64,000 nt of DNA from Prionace glauca (GCA_037974335.1 CM075743.1:7513449-7577448), one strand, 5' to 3'; shown: positions 19,312-29,079, counted from the stretch's first letter. Numbers and translations are program-made. The notes: a model not told the origin generated them from the sequence alone.

Positions 19312-20183
19312 TTGCCCTTAAAAGCCTCCCACTTGCCAACCGTGGACTTGCCAGCTAACAGTCCCTCACAATCAGTGTCCTGCAGCTCCCTCCTAATCCT
19401 GCCATAGTTTGCCTTTCCCCAGTTCAGCACACTCCCGTTCGGCCGGCACTCGTCCCTTTCCATTTTTATCCTAAAGTAGACGGACTTGTGGTCACTATTA
19501 GCCACATGTTCACCTAACTCTACCTCTCCCACCTGCCCCGGCTCATTACCCAACACTAAATCCAGTATAGCCTCTCCCCTAGTCAGACTAGTTACATACT
19601 GCTCTAGAGACCCTTCCAAAACACATTTCACAAACTCCTCTCCCTCCGTACCCCCAGCTCTAGGCCCCCTCCAATTCACTCCAGGAAGATTAAAGTCACC
19701 CACTACAACCACCCTATTCTTCCTGCACCTATCCAAAATGTCCCTGCAAATACCTTCCTCCACTGACCTCGGGCTGTTGGGTGGCCTATAATCCACCCCT
19801 AGCAACGTAATCTCTCCCTTTTTATTCCTCAACTCCACCCACAGTGACTCAATCCCTATCTCCTCTATATTGTCCTCCCTCTGCACTACTGTGATGCTTT
19901 CCTTGACGAACAGTGCCACCCCTCCACCTCTCTTCAACCCTCTTCTGTCACACCTAAAACACTTGTACCCAGGAACATTCAGCTGCCAATCCTGCCCTTC
20001 CCTTAACCATGTCTCTGTTACAGCCACCACATCTAACTGCCTCACAAACATCAAGGCCCTAAGCTCATCCGTTTTCCCTGCCACACTCCTAGCATTGAAA
20101 CAGACACAGTTCAACCCACAAGTGTCCCTCGGAACCTCCTTCTCCCTGATACTTTTCCTTTCACCCGACTCTCTCCCAGCCAC
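19308..20183 (-). CDS. CR1 ORF2, AP-type endonuclease part
   Basis: Apurinic-like endonuclease that nicks target DNA for insertion. Motifs: [20 protein letters not shown] at the start, [10 protein letters not shown] (metal-binding Glu), GGGVALFVKESITVV, VVVVGDFNLPGVNW (GDFN) and [11 protein letters not shown] (SDH). It ends at WEAFKGK because of the frameshift into the downstream reverse-transcriptase frame. Otherwise open and well conserved. Confidence 0.88.
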   Translation of the reverse strand: MAGRESGERKSIREKEVPRDTCGLNCVCFNARSVAGKTDELRALMFVRQLDVVAVTETWLREGQDWQLNVPGYKCFRCDRRGLKRGGGVALFVKESITVVQREDNIEEIGIESLWVELRNKKGEITLLGVDYRPPNSPRSVEEGICRDILDRCRKNRVVVVGDFNLPGVNWRGPRAGGTEGEEFVKCVLEGSLEQYVTSLTRGEAILDLVLGNEPGQVGEVELGEHVANSDHKSVYFRIKMERDECRPNGSVLNWGKANYGRIRRELQDTDCEGLLAGKSTVGKWEAFKGK

Positions 20184-20203
20184 CTCCCCACCCCCCCTCC
20201 ATA

Positions 20204-21090
20204 TTAGTTTAAACCCTTCATAAACACCCCAGCTAACCTCCCCGCTAAGACATTAGTTCCCCTCCCGTTCAAATTCTCCCCACCCCTCCTGTACAATTGC
20301 CCTTCTCTCCTAAACACCTCCCAGTGATCCACAAAAGTAAAGCCCTCCACCCTACACCAGTCCCTCAACCATGCATTCAGCTGCATGACCTCGTCATTCT
20401 TTGCCCTGCTGGTACTGGGCAACAACCCAGAGAGTGCCGCCCTAGAGGTCCTACTCTTTAGTTTGGCTCCCAACTCCCTAAATTGCCTACGGACCTCTAC
20501 CCTACTCCTCCTTCCTATGTCCCCCTCCCCTACATGTACTATGACCTCAGCCTGTGCCCTCTCCCCTTTCAAAATTCCCTCTACCCTGTCCGTTACATCC
20601 TTGACCCCTGCTCCAGGAAGGCAGACCACCATCCTGGAGTCACGCCTCTGTCCACAGAACCTCCTATCGACACCTCTGACCCTCCCATCCCCTACCACTA
20701 TCACCTTGCCAGCCCCCTTCTGTCCCTCTACGTCAGTCTCCTCCTCCTGCCTATCTTTCTGTGTCCCTGTCGACGAACCATGGGGGGCCTCTTATGTTAT
20801 GTTCTTATGAGGCCGGGGGACCCTGACTACTCTTCTTCTTCCTCTTTCCCCTCCTCACGGTCGTCCATCCTCCCTTCTCTTCAGCCCTTGAGACCTCCTC
20901 CTGCTCATGGTTCCCAGCCATTATCTCCTCATTCTCCCTGACTAGAAACGCATCTTCCAGCCGCCCCTCGAGTTACCTGACCCGGGCCCTCAATCGCTGC
21001 AGTTCTAAACATTTACTGCAGATGTGGACCTTGGGGACACGTGATACCACCAGGAACTCCCACATGTGGCACCTGACGCAACTTACATTC
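20204..21090 (-). pseudogene. CR1 ORF1 with zinc finger and esterase-like domain
   Basis: The 5' part (about 20960-21090) encodes VSCVRCHMWEFL...HICSKCLELQRL, the same double CxxC finger as the ORF1 at 7922. The 3' part (20204-20704) is an open esterase-like domain: [71 protein letters not shown] and [15 protein letters not shown] (candidate D..H pair), then LAGRLAGVF. The usual GDS nucleophile motif is GDG here and also in the unit B copy. The two parts are in different frames. Confidence 0.75.
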
Positions 21091-21415
21091 CTCCCTATAT
21101 TCCCTACCATGTCCCAACCTCCTGTAAGCTCCCAAAGGTAGAAATCTGTCACTCACCTTCTCTAAGCCTGCTCTCCCCTCAGCCCAGCGAGCCAAAGCCC
21201 TTCTCACTCAGTTCCCACTCACTCCGCTGCCCGCTCTATGCTGCTACCCCTTTTTTTATACCCCCCGCTCCCCCTTAACGACAATCCCCTGGCCTAACTT
21301 CCGGTACGGAAGTAATCTACACTCTAACAAGCCCCGAGAACCGGAAGTACAGAAAAAAAGTGTTTTTTTACTTTAAATCAGTCACTCACCACAGCCACAG
21401 CCACCAGGTTCAATG

Positions 21416-21849
21416 CTCCGGAGAATAATGAGGAATGTGAATCATGTGTTTTGCACCCCGGATTCCTCTCCTTCCCTGCACTTAACCTTGTGTCCTGTGT
21501 TGCAGGGACAGATCTAAACACCCCCCCTGGGACTTTGAACCACAGGGCCCCGCTACAGCTCCTGCCCATCCTGATCAAGACACTGAGTCCTTGGAGGATT
21601 TGGGTGAAGGGACCTCAGAGGGTGGCATCATTTATCCATCAGCTTCCACCTCACAACTCACCGTTCCAGATACTGACGCGTCGGTGGGTCCAATTAGTGC
21701 TGAGGCTTCTGGGTCACTCTCTGGTGAACATGACACATCTGCTGATGTACATCGGATGGAGGAGGGAACGTCTGAGGCCTCTGGCAAGTGGGGGCCTGCC
21801 AGAGGTGAGGACTCAGCTAGCCCCAGGCTACATGTTGGTCCTCCGAGAT
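21416..21849 (+). pseudogene. Harbinger-like transposon protein fragment
   Basis: An open, acidic and Ser/Pro/Thr-rich stretch containing EDLGEGTSEGGI, SGSLSGEHDTSADVHRMEEG and SASPRLHVGPP. It resembles the low-complexity middle of Myb/SANT-type accessory proteins of Harbinger elements. It is interrupted on both sides by CR1s. Family call is tentative. Confidence 0.35.
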
Positions 21850-22184
21850 CATAGAACGTAGAACACTACAGCACAAACAGGCCCTTCGGCCCACGAGTTG
21901 CGGCCGATCACATCAACACCTATCTATAACCCCCAATCCCATAAAACCCCATATACTCATCCAGAAGTCTTTTAAAAGACCCCAGCGAGTTCGCCTCCAC
22001 CACCACTGACGGCAGCCGATTCCATTCACTCACCACCCTCTGAGTGAATAACTTACCCCTAACATCATTTCTGTATTTCCTCCCCCGCACCTTAAATCTG
22101 TGTCCTCTCGTAGCGACCATTTCAACCCGGGGAAATAGCCTCTGAGAGTCCACCCTATCTATTCCTCTCGACATTTTATAAACT
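21850..22184 (-). mobile_element. CR1 LINE 3' fragment
   Basis: The minus strand encodes SRGIDRVDSQRLFPRVEMVA, FTQRVVSEWNRLPSVVVEAN and FKRLLDEYMGFYGIGGYR before a short UTR with 'gggccgaagggcctgtttgt'. 5'-truncated, nearly intact frame. Confidence 0.85.
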
Positions 22185-22203
22185 TCTCCCTCAGCTGCTG
22201 GAG

Positions 22204-23397
22204 ATGCGGCGACAGAGCCAAGGGAGGTCGTGCCTTACGAATCTATTGGAATTTTTTGAAGAGGTGACAAAAACGGTTGACGAAGGACAAGCCGTTGATG
22301 TTGTCTATATGGATTTCAGTAAGGCGTTTGACAAGGTCCCTCACGGTAGGCTGATAGAAAAGGTGAAGGCTCATGGGATACAAGGCCAGGTATGTAGATG
22401 GGTGAAGAACTGGCTTGGGAGGAGAAGACAGCGGGTAGTAGTGGAGGGCTCCTTTTCCAATTGGAGGTCTGTCACCAGTGGGGTGCCGCAGGGCTCGGTA
22501 CTAGGACCTCTACTATTTGTAGTATATATTAATGACTTGGAAGAGGGGGTAGGTGGTGTGATCAGCAAATTTGCTGATGACACTAAGATGGTTGGATTGG
22601 CGGGTACTGAGGAGCAGTGCCTGGCAATGCAACAGGACATAGATAGGCTGGTAGATTGGGCAGATAGATGGCAAATGGAATTTAATCCGGAGAAATGCGA
22701 GGTGATGCACTTTGGCCGGAATAATGTGGAAGGGAGTTATATGATAAAAGGTAGAACTATCCGGAGTATAGATACGCAGAGAGACCTGGGGGTGCAGGTA
22801 CACAAGTCCCTGAAGGTGTCGGTGCAGGTGCAGAATGTGATGAGGAAAGCGTATGGCATGTTAGCCTTCATAGGAAGGGGTATAGAATATAAGAGTAGGA
22901 GTCTGATGTTGCAGTTGTATAGAACGTTGGTTAGGCCTCACCTGGAGTACTGCGTCCAGTTCTGGTCGCCGTACTACCGGAAGGATGTAGAGATCCTGGA
23001 GAGAGTGCAGAGGAGATTTACCAGGATGTTGCCTGGTATGGAAGGGCTGTCTTACGAGGAAAGATTGAACGCACTTGGGCTGTTTTCCCTTGAGAGACGT
23101 CGGCTGAGGGGGGATTTAATAGAGGTTTATAAGATTATGAAGGGGACAGATAGAGTAGATGGTGATAAGCTTTTTCCGCTATTAGAAATGGATAGAACGA
23201 GGGGTCACGGGCTTAGGGTGAGGGGGGCTAGATATAAGACTAATGTTAGAGGGCAGTTTTTCACACAAAGGGTAGTGGGGATGTGGAATGCACTGCCGAG
23301 TAAGGTGGTGGAAGCAGGCACGCTAGGGTTGTTCAAGAGTCACTTGGACAGCCACATGAGCAGTTTACATATAGGGGGATATAGCAGGCCTTATTAA
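22204..23397 (+). pseudogene. CR1 ORF2 fragment (reverse transcriptase core and C-terminus)
   Basis: An unbroken 397-codon frame with [74 protein letters not shown] and [20 protein letters not shown], ending SRPY. It lacks the endonuclease and the N-terminal third of the reverse transcriptase through 5' truncation, so it is not a functional gene although no stop has accumulated. Confidence 0.88.
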
Positions 23398-23800
23398 GCA
23401 TTGTAGGCTTGGGGTCAGTTTTAGTCTCAGGGATATAGAGTCTTTAATAATGAAATTTTTATCCACAGGCACTTACCATCTCGAGGGCATCATGGCAGCA
23501 CAGAGGCTATCTCTGTTGCTGTGCGGACACATGGAGTTGGGCCTGTGTCCGTGGGAGTTTGCGCGTTCTCCCCGTGGTTGCGTGGGTTTCCTCCGGGTGC
23601 TCCGGTTTCCTCCCACATCCCAAAAATGTGCTTTTAGTCTGATTGATTGGGTAACAAATTGTCCCTATATTGGACCTCCCTGATCCTCACACATTAGGCA
23701 TAGACTAGAGTCATGAATAGGTCACTGACCATGGGACGGCGGCGCGGGCTCGTTGGGCCGAAGGGCCTGTTTCCCGTGCTGTTTTGTTCTTTGTTCTTTG
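22218..23800 (+). mobile_element. CR1-SINE composite, 5'-truncated, very young
   Basis: Reverse transcriptase from [16 protein letters not shown] onward, open to 23397, then a 3' UTR holding the SINE-like module ('tgtgtccgtgggagtttgcg', 'tcccaaaaatgtgc', 'gttgggccgaagggcctgtt') and ending 'gttctttgttctttg'. Over about 1.23 kb it differs from the copy at 45612-46842 at only about ten positions by eye. Confidence 0.9.
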
Positions 23801-24330
23801 AATGCAGGAGGGGCTGACGGCCACAGTGGACCGACTGCGAGGCTGCTGGAAGGAGTCCCAAAGCTTTCAGGTGGACCAGTTGTTGCCTGTCTTGTGTGCT
23901 TCTCAGGGAGCACTTGCTGTGGCCATTGAGAGATGGCCCCAGACTCAAGTGGCAATCACAGAGGGGTTGACTGCCATGGGTAGGACGCAGGTGGTCCTCC
24001 AGGACTCCAGGTGATGCCAGAACTTCTGGAGGTCACTGCAGAAGCCCAACTGTCCCATGGAGTGACCCAGGGGGCCAACAGGAACCCCAAAGGAGGAGGA
24101 AGGCCTCCAGCCTATGCCGGGACCTATAAGCCAGGAGACTGTGGCTGTGGCAACAAGTTCTGACTCCCCTCTTTCCTGACACCAGGGCATCTCAGGGGCA
24201 ACGGGATGAAGAGGATGTCATGAAACATCTGAGACATCTGGAAGGCAGCTGGGCCCTCAGGGTCCAGGGCCCGCCATGTGTATCACAGGCCCACGGGGTG
24301 AGGTAGGCTGTTGGCCCCCTCCACCTCCGC
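23801..24330 (+). pseudogene. Harbinger-like transposon protein fragment 2
   Basis: Reads MQEGLTATVDRLRGCWKESQ, VLCASQGALAVAIERWPQ and ITEGLTAMGRTQVVLQDSR, then stops. The Gln- and Leu-rich helical pattern fits the C-terminal part of Harbinger accessory proteins. It continues the host element after the CR1 insertion. An AATAAA lies downstream near 24511. Tentative. Confidence 0.35.
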
Positions 24331-24954
24331 TATACATTCTGGGGAGTCACTGAGACATAGTGGTAAGCCGCGTAAGGTTATGAAGTAGTACTTGCACTGA
24401 GATGGCAGGGTGAAGGGCTAAACTAGTTAGAAAGAAATGTAAGCACCTGAGAATTTTCTCTTCACAAGCTTTTCTGTCACAGCAGCTTGTCTAAACACTT
24501 CCATTGCAAATAAATGTGTTTGTTTCAAACACCCACCTGTGACAGTTTTGTCTCGATTATGATTCCGGCCTCATTGATGATCACCCGATGGGTGCCTCAC
24601 ATTGATGTCAGGTAGGGAGGCCCCTCAATGCTGTGTCACTGAGAAAAGGAAGCCATTGGTTTCACAGACCCCACGAGCGATTTCCCCCCCTGTTCCCCCA
24701 TCCCACTCGTCCCAGAGCCCTGACTGAGGGTTTCAGATCTCTTCGCCACTACACAGACGTGGGCCCAGCAGCAACCAAAAGAACAGCTAGATCTGTTGGT
24801 TGTGGTGCAAAAGCCATCTCGTCACTCTGAAGTGGGAGGGAGGTCGGGGAGGTGGTGGTGCTGATGGTGGGGTGTGGTGGGAGCGGTGGAGGATGGGAAG
24901 GTGGAGAGGAACAAATGTGTAGGTTATGTGAAGCTGCTTGCCCCGAGCACATCC

Positions 24955-25570
24955 ACAATCACAGCACCCCCATCCCACAATTCCCCCACCCACATGCTCC
25001 CCATAATTGCAGCCCCCACCCCTACTCCCCACAATCACAGCCCCCCCAATTCCCCCAGCCACATGCTCCCCACAATCACAGCCCCCCCAATTCCCCCAGC
25101 CACATGCTCCCCACAATCACAGCCCCCCCAATTCCCCCAGCCACACGCTCCCCACAATCACAGCCCCCCCAATTCCCCCAGCCACATGCTCCCCACAATC
25201 ACAGCCCCCCCCCAATTCCCCCAGCCACATGCTCCCCACAATCACAGCCCCCCCCAATTCCCCCAGTCACATGCTCCCCACAATCACAGCCCCCCCAATT
25301 CCCCCAGTCACATGCTCCCCACAATCACAGACCCCCCAATTCCCCCACCCACATGCTCCCCATAATTGCAGCCCCCACCCCTACTCCCCACAATCACAGC
25401 CCCCCCAATTCCCCCAGCCACATGCTCCCCACAATCACAGCCCCCCCAATTCCCCCAGCCACATGCTCCCCACAGTCACAGCCCCCCCAATTCCCCCAGC
25501 CATACGCTCCCCACAATCACAGCCCCCCCAATTCCCCCAGCCACATGCTCCCCACAGTCACAGCTCCTGC
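24955..25570. repeat. 41-bp minisatellite, about 14 units
   Basis: Tandem units of about 41-42 bp built from 'cacatgctccccacaatcac', 'agcccccccaattccccc' and 'agc'. A variant pair of units ('cataattgcagcccccaccc') appears at about 24996 and again at about 25355, giving a higher-order period near 360 bp. It explains the long His/Pro/Ser open frames on the plus strand. Confidence 0.9.
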
Positions 25571-26173
25571 TAAAGTTGAGAGGCTGCAGCAGTACAGTTT
25601 GTAAGGGCTTTGTGCACAGCCTTCAGCTGGAAATGAGCTGAGTGCACTAGGACCCAGCAGCACCACAAGACCCGCGGTCAATGCTGAGACTGGGGTCCGT
25701 GCTGCAAGACAAACATCGGAGACCCTGCAGAGAAACTGCCCCCCATCCCCCAGCGCACACTCGCAGAGCCGCCACTGACCCAAGACAGAAAATGGCCACA
25801 ACAAAACTGAGCCTCGGACGCCATGCACTTACCTCCTCCTCTGACTTGAGGAAGCCCCAGAATCGGTCTTTATATTGAGCATGGCCGTGTTGCACCGTTT
25901 CTCGGTTGGCGAGCGCCAATCGAGGGGGAAGTAAAGGGGGAAGTGCTGGTAAAGTTGGGCGGGCAGCCCATTAATTCAATTTAAATGCCTGCAAATGCAT
26001 TTAAATCACTGTCGCCCCCATTTCGGGCGCGATGCCGGACGCGGCCATTTTCGGGCCTTGGTAAAGGAGGAATCAGCGCGGGTGCAGACGTGGGTCACGC
26101 TATTCGCCTCACCCCGAATTTACTAAGTCTTTGCACCCAAAATCAGGCACAACGCGGTGGTAAAATTGGATCC
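25571..26173. other. Right terminal region of the 11 kb DNA element
   Basis: GC-rich sequence with 'atttcgggcgcgatgccgga' and 'cggccattttcgggcc', ending in the terminal repeat 'tggtaaaattggatcc'. A minus-strand frame (25647-25919) is open but has no recognisable product. Matches the style of the left end at 15105-15400. Confidence 0.45.
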
Positions 26174-26210
26174 AAAGTGTGCTTATGACAGGTGTCGGGG
26201 GAAAATACAG

Positions 26211-26365
26211 TTGGGAACCAAGACGAACATAGGAATAATTATCTCGGCCATTGGGTAGATGACGGAGGGCCTTCATCTGGTGGAAAACAAGGCAAGGACC
26301 ATCAAGGAGGCAACAACTCCAAGGAATCTCATGAAACTGAAACCCTTCCTGGGGGTTAGTGAATT
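26211..26365 (+). mobile_element. Ty3/Gypsy LTR-retrotransposon pol fragment (fossil)
   Basis: A short degraded piece of Gypsy pol, colinear with 56955-57114 in unit B, where the fragment runs longer. Only a small part of the polymerase region remains; no LTRs are seen. Clearly dead and older than the duplication. It abuts the third exon-1 relic. Confidence 0.6.
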
Positions 26366-26370
26366 ATTAC

Positions 26371-26403
26371 AGACATCATAATCAAGCGAGCAATTAACTC
26401 CAT
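26371..26403 (-). pseudogene. Third receptor signal-exon relic
   Basis: The minus strand reads MELIARLIMMS, and the sequence upstream to about 26460 matches the 5' flank of exons 1 at 14182 and 55398. The match is lost right after the 11th codon where the Gypsy fragment begins, so the end of the exon and its donor are missing; upstream it is cut by a SINE before the TATA position. A remnant of another receptor unit. Confidence 0.6.
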
Positions 26404-26469
26404 TGAACTGAGAGTTTCTGGTGGGTGAATTCTCCCTGTCCAGATATTGTACATTAGCCATGCCATCTT

Positions 26470-26607
26470 TGCACTGCTGCCTCACAGCGCCAGTAAAACG
26501 GGTTCAATTCCCGACTCGGGTCACTGTCTGTGTGGAGTCTGCATGTTTTCCCCATGTCTGCGTGGGTTTCCTTCGGGTGCTCTGTTGCCCCCCCCACAGT
26601 CCAAGAT
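26470..26607 (+). mobile_element. SINE-V fragment
   Basis: Starts inside the head ('gcactgctgcctcacagcgc'), has 'gggttcaattcccgactcgg' as B box and 'tctgcgtgggtttccttcgg', and stops after 'ccacagtccaaga'. Both ends truncated; cuts the third exon-1 flank. Confidence 0.75.
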
Positions 26608-26639
26608 CATCAACAGATCTCCTCGTGACCTCGTTGAGT

Positions 26640-26820
26640 TTGAGATCCCCGATTATGTGAGTGGAGGGTCGCCCAATTGGGAAGGAGCAGCGGCGGGGGG
26701 ATATAAAACCAACTGGATCCACTCTGATCGTCAGTGAATAGACTCGGGACCGATCTGCGTTCTGCAGCTGTTGAACGGCACTCGATTACCACTGTAAACA
26801 CAGGGGGATGGAATACTGTC
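26640..26820 (+). promoter_or_regulatory. TATA-containing promoter-like segment of unknown owner
   Basis: 'gccCAATTgggaaggag', a GC run and then GATATAAAACC (26699-26709) resemble a CAAT/TATA core promoter. No gene is recognised downstream; an old CR1 begins at about 26845. It may belong to a repeat. Confidence 0.2.
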
Positions 26821-26844
26821 CTCGCTCAGATTATTTCAATGATG

Positions 26845-27075
26845 AAGCACTGGGACTGAGCGCGATTCATCCAAGGATATTGAAGGAAGTGAGAGTGGAA
26901 ATTGCAGGGACATTGGCCATAATCTTCCAATCTCCTCTAGACTGAGGGGAGGTGCCAGAGGACTGGAGAAATACAAATGTCACTTTCTTCATCAAAAAGT
27001 CTCGTAAGGATAATCCCCAACAATTACAAACCAATCAGTTGAACAACAGTATTGGGCAGGTTTCCTGAATAATTA
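26845..27075 (+). mobile_element. Old CR1 reverse-transcriptase fragment
   Basis: Encodes [43 protein letters not shown] and a decayed KK(G)SRKDNP region. One stop at 26942-26944 and later frame loss. Flanks lost. Confidence 0.7.
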
Positions 27076-27121
27076 TTCGGTGGACAGAACTAAGCGCCAT
27101 GTGTAATAATGAAGAATACTG

Positions 27122-27182
27122 AGCCAGCAAGCGAACCCGGGTCCCTGGCACTGTGAGGCAGCAGTGCTAACCGCTGTGCCAA
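27122..27182 (-). repeat. SINE-V head fragment
   Basis: 'cgaacccgggtccctggcac' and 'aggcagcagtgctaaccgct' are the reverse of the SINE B-box and A-box region. Only the tRNA-like head remains. Confidence 0.6.
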
Positions 27183-27246
27183 TGTGGTGCCATGCTGCCA
27201 CTTCATGCAAACTAGGAGCTGCTTATTTTGGTGAATCATTTGCGAC

Positions 27247-27440
27247 AATAGAACAGCATAGAACCCTACAGTGCAGAAACAGGCCCTTCGGCCCATCGAG
27301 TCTGCACCGAACACAATCCCACCCAGACCCTATCCCCATATCCCTACACATTTACCTGCTAATCCCTCTAACCTACACATCCCAGGACACTAAGGGGCAA
27401 TTTTAGCATAGCCAATGAACCTAACCCGCACATCTTTGGA
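27247..27440 (-). mobile_element. SINE-V, 3' half
   Basis: Starts 'agcatagaaccctacagtgc' (reverse of the tail) and reaches 'cctaacccgcacatctttgg', then stops before the core and head. High identity to the copies at 14637 and 59247. Confidence 0.8.
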
Positions 27441-29079
27441 CAGAAACAAACTGCTCTTTAATATTAACAAAGCTTATTGTCTTCTTTAATAATAAATGAA
27501 GTATTTCACACAATCTCTGGGAATTTTATAAGCTATTTCAAAGTATAAAATTGCATCATGTTGAAAAGTAACTTCTCAAAGCAAGTATTCTGGACATTCA
27601 GCTCAAGTTTAACGAATCCTCTGACCAGCCTTTGAATGAAGCTCGGATCCATTTGGACTGTGGTTGCTGTTTCGACGTAACCCATCACTTGTTGGCCTGG
27701 AGAACTGAATAAGGAGTGAATTTTAACAACTGAACCGTAGCAAATGAATGAATTGAAATTTCGATCATACTTTGCTCTCCAAAAATGCGCAGGTGAGATG
27801 GTGGGTGGGGATATTCTAGTCCGAGTGGTGGGATTTGTCTCTCATAACCTCTAACCCTGGTAGTGTTCAAGTCTCCTGGAGCTTTCTATTCGCCATGTGG
27901 TGCCAATGGCACTGGGGCACATCTTGAGTGCCAGCCTGCACAATGCACCCATGTCTGATCCAGGAGTAGTGTTGGGGCTCTCTCTTATCCCCCATTTCAG
28001 TCTGTATTTGAATGCAGGCATTAATTTTAGATTGTGGTTTACTGTTGGAGCAGTTCTCTCTTTGGTGCTTTTGAACTTCTTGTTCATTGTAATGTTCCTG
28101 GTGTGATTGACAGACATTCTGTCTCTTGAAGGGGACCACAGAAGTTAATGGATGACAAAGCCTGAGATTGTTGCGCAAAGTTTCACAATATCGGCGCTTG
28201 AAGCGCGACATCAGAAATGGTCCTTGCTCTTCCCTTTGATGAAGTATAATGTCACGTTCTGGTATGTGATGAACTTTCAGACAAGGGTTTAGTGCTGCTG
28301 GAATGGACAGGAGTGCCGTATCGGTCCCTCCAGCCAGGGATCAGGGGAGGGAAGCAGACTGTTCCTGACACTGGAGGCTTCAGAGAGTGGGAGGTGGAGT
28401 GGGGGAGGGGGGGCCCAGGCCCAGTGCTTTAAACAGATTCATGTTGAGGGGTGGAGCCTAAACACGCCGGCAAAATTGGCTGCGCTGAGATTGGGGTGTC
28501 CTCTCAAATATAACCTCCAACTTCTCCCCACCACCAAGGTCTCCAGGGCCCCCATCACCGAACAGACATCAGCAGCATCCCCCTCCGTCATTGGCAGCAT
28601 CTCACCTATCTCCCCTGATCTTCACGGCATCCCTACCATTCCCCATATTCGCTGCCCCCCCTCACCAACCACCACAAGTGATGCTCCCCATAGGTCTTAC
28701 CCCGGCCCATTTTGAGCGTGAGATTGATGACATCGCCAGTGAAAATCAGAAATTGTGATTCTGTTGGCGTTTCAGAGAGCACGGGCTCAAGATCACCCCC
28801 CACACCACCCCCCCCCCACCCCCCACCTCCCACCCCCCATGGTCCTCCTGTTGCTCCAAACCAAATCTATTGGTGCCAAAGAGTTTGGGCGATGGGATGG
28901 AGCAGAGAGCTTGTGTTTAACTGAAGGTTCCTGTTATTTAGAACTCTTCACTAAACCAATCGCCCAATTAGGCTGATGTCCCGAGAGACATCAGAGTGCA
29001 AAGCTAGCCTGGGGTATGTTCAAGGACAGCTTGTTAACAATTTCTCCCCCACATCTGTCGGCAAAATCTTTGCTGCTTG
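27441..29079. other. Spacer, mostly unrecognised
   Basis: AT-rich unique sequence to about 27850. From about 27990 to 28211 it holds element K, which resembles 60735-60960. From 28380 to 28850 it is C-rich, with C runs at about 28797-28840. No supported gene. Confidence 0.4.
27990..28211 (-). repeat. Unidentified dispersed element K, copy 1
   Basis: The minus-strand frame reads KRQNVCQSHQ...EVQKHQRENCSNSKP, and the second copy at 60735-60960 gives KWQSLCQSYQ...ELPTHQRENQFNSKP in the corresponding frame. Similarity at protein level between unlinked copies suggests a dispersed coding element or remnant gene. Family unknown. Confidence 0.35.

Larger units (their letters stand above)
16797..21407 (-). 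mobile_element. Near full-length CR1 LINE with SINE-like 3' UTR (CR1-SINE)
   Basis: About 4.6 kb, flanked by an 8-bp duplication GTTCAATG (16789-16796 and 21408-21415). Minus-strand order: 5' region with a TATAAAAAA stretch (about 21250), ORF1 with zinc finger and esterase-like domain, ORF2 with AP endonuclease and reverse transcriptase, then a 3' UTR. From about 17135 that UTR is a SINE-V-like module: 'caacagctcagtgactagca', 'gtgggagtttgtgcattctc', 'ttgggccgaagggcctgttt', ending in 'gttctttgttctttg'. One frameshift splits ORF2. Confidence 0.9.
15105..26173. mobile_element. 11 kb A-only insertion: Harbinger-like DNA transposon with nested LINEs
   Basis: The flanks 15101-15104 and 26174-26177 are both AAAG, and unit B has one uninterrupted copy of the site near 55970. 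The two ends are inverted: 'ggggcaattttacca' on the left, 'tggtaaaattggatcc' on the right, sharing CAATTTTACCA. Inside are fragments of an acidic, Ser/Pro/Thr-rich frame (21416-21849) and a Gln/Leu-rich frame (23801-24120), like accessory proteins of PIF/Harbinger elements, with no transposase seen. Most of the length is later LINE insertions. Harbinger assignment is inference. Confidence 0.6.
2028..26365. repeat. Tandem segmental duplication, unit A
   Basis: Colinear with unit B (35090-57114). Shared markers in order: receptor exon 3, the SINE-1/CR1 nest, two Tx1-like LINE ends, exon 2, an old CR1 ORF1, the R and X repeats, exon 1 with its promoter, and a Gypsy fragment. The units differ mainly by insertions private to one copy. 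Left homology starts near 2028/35090 and right homology ends near 26365/57114. Confidence 0.85.

Noticed and set aside
24955-25570. CRISPR-like array.
   Set aside because: No spacer-repeat structure; contiguous minisatellite in a eukaryotic genome.
24852-25604. Long His/Pro/Ser-rich open frames on the plus strand (up to 250 codons).
   Set aside because: They are produced by the 41-bp tandem repeat read in three frames; no domain or splice context.
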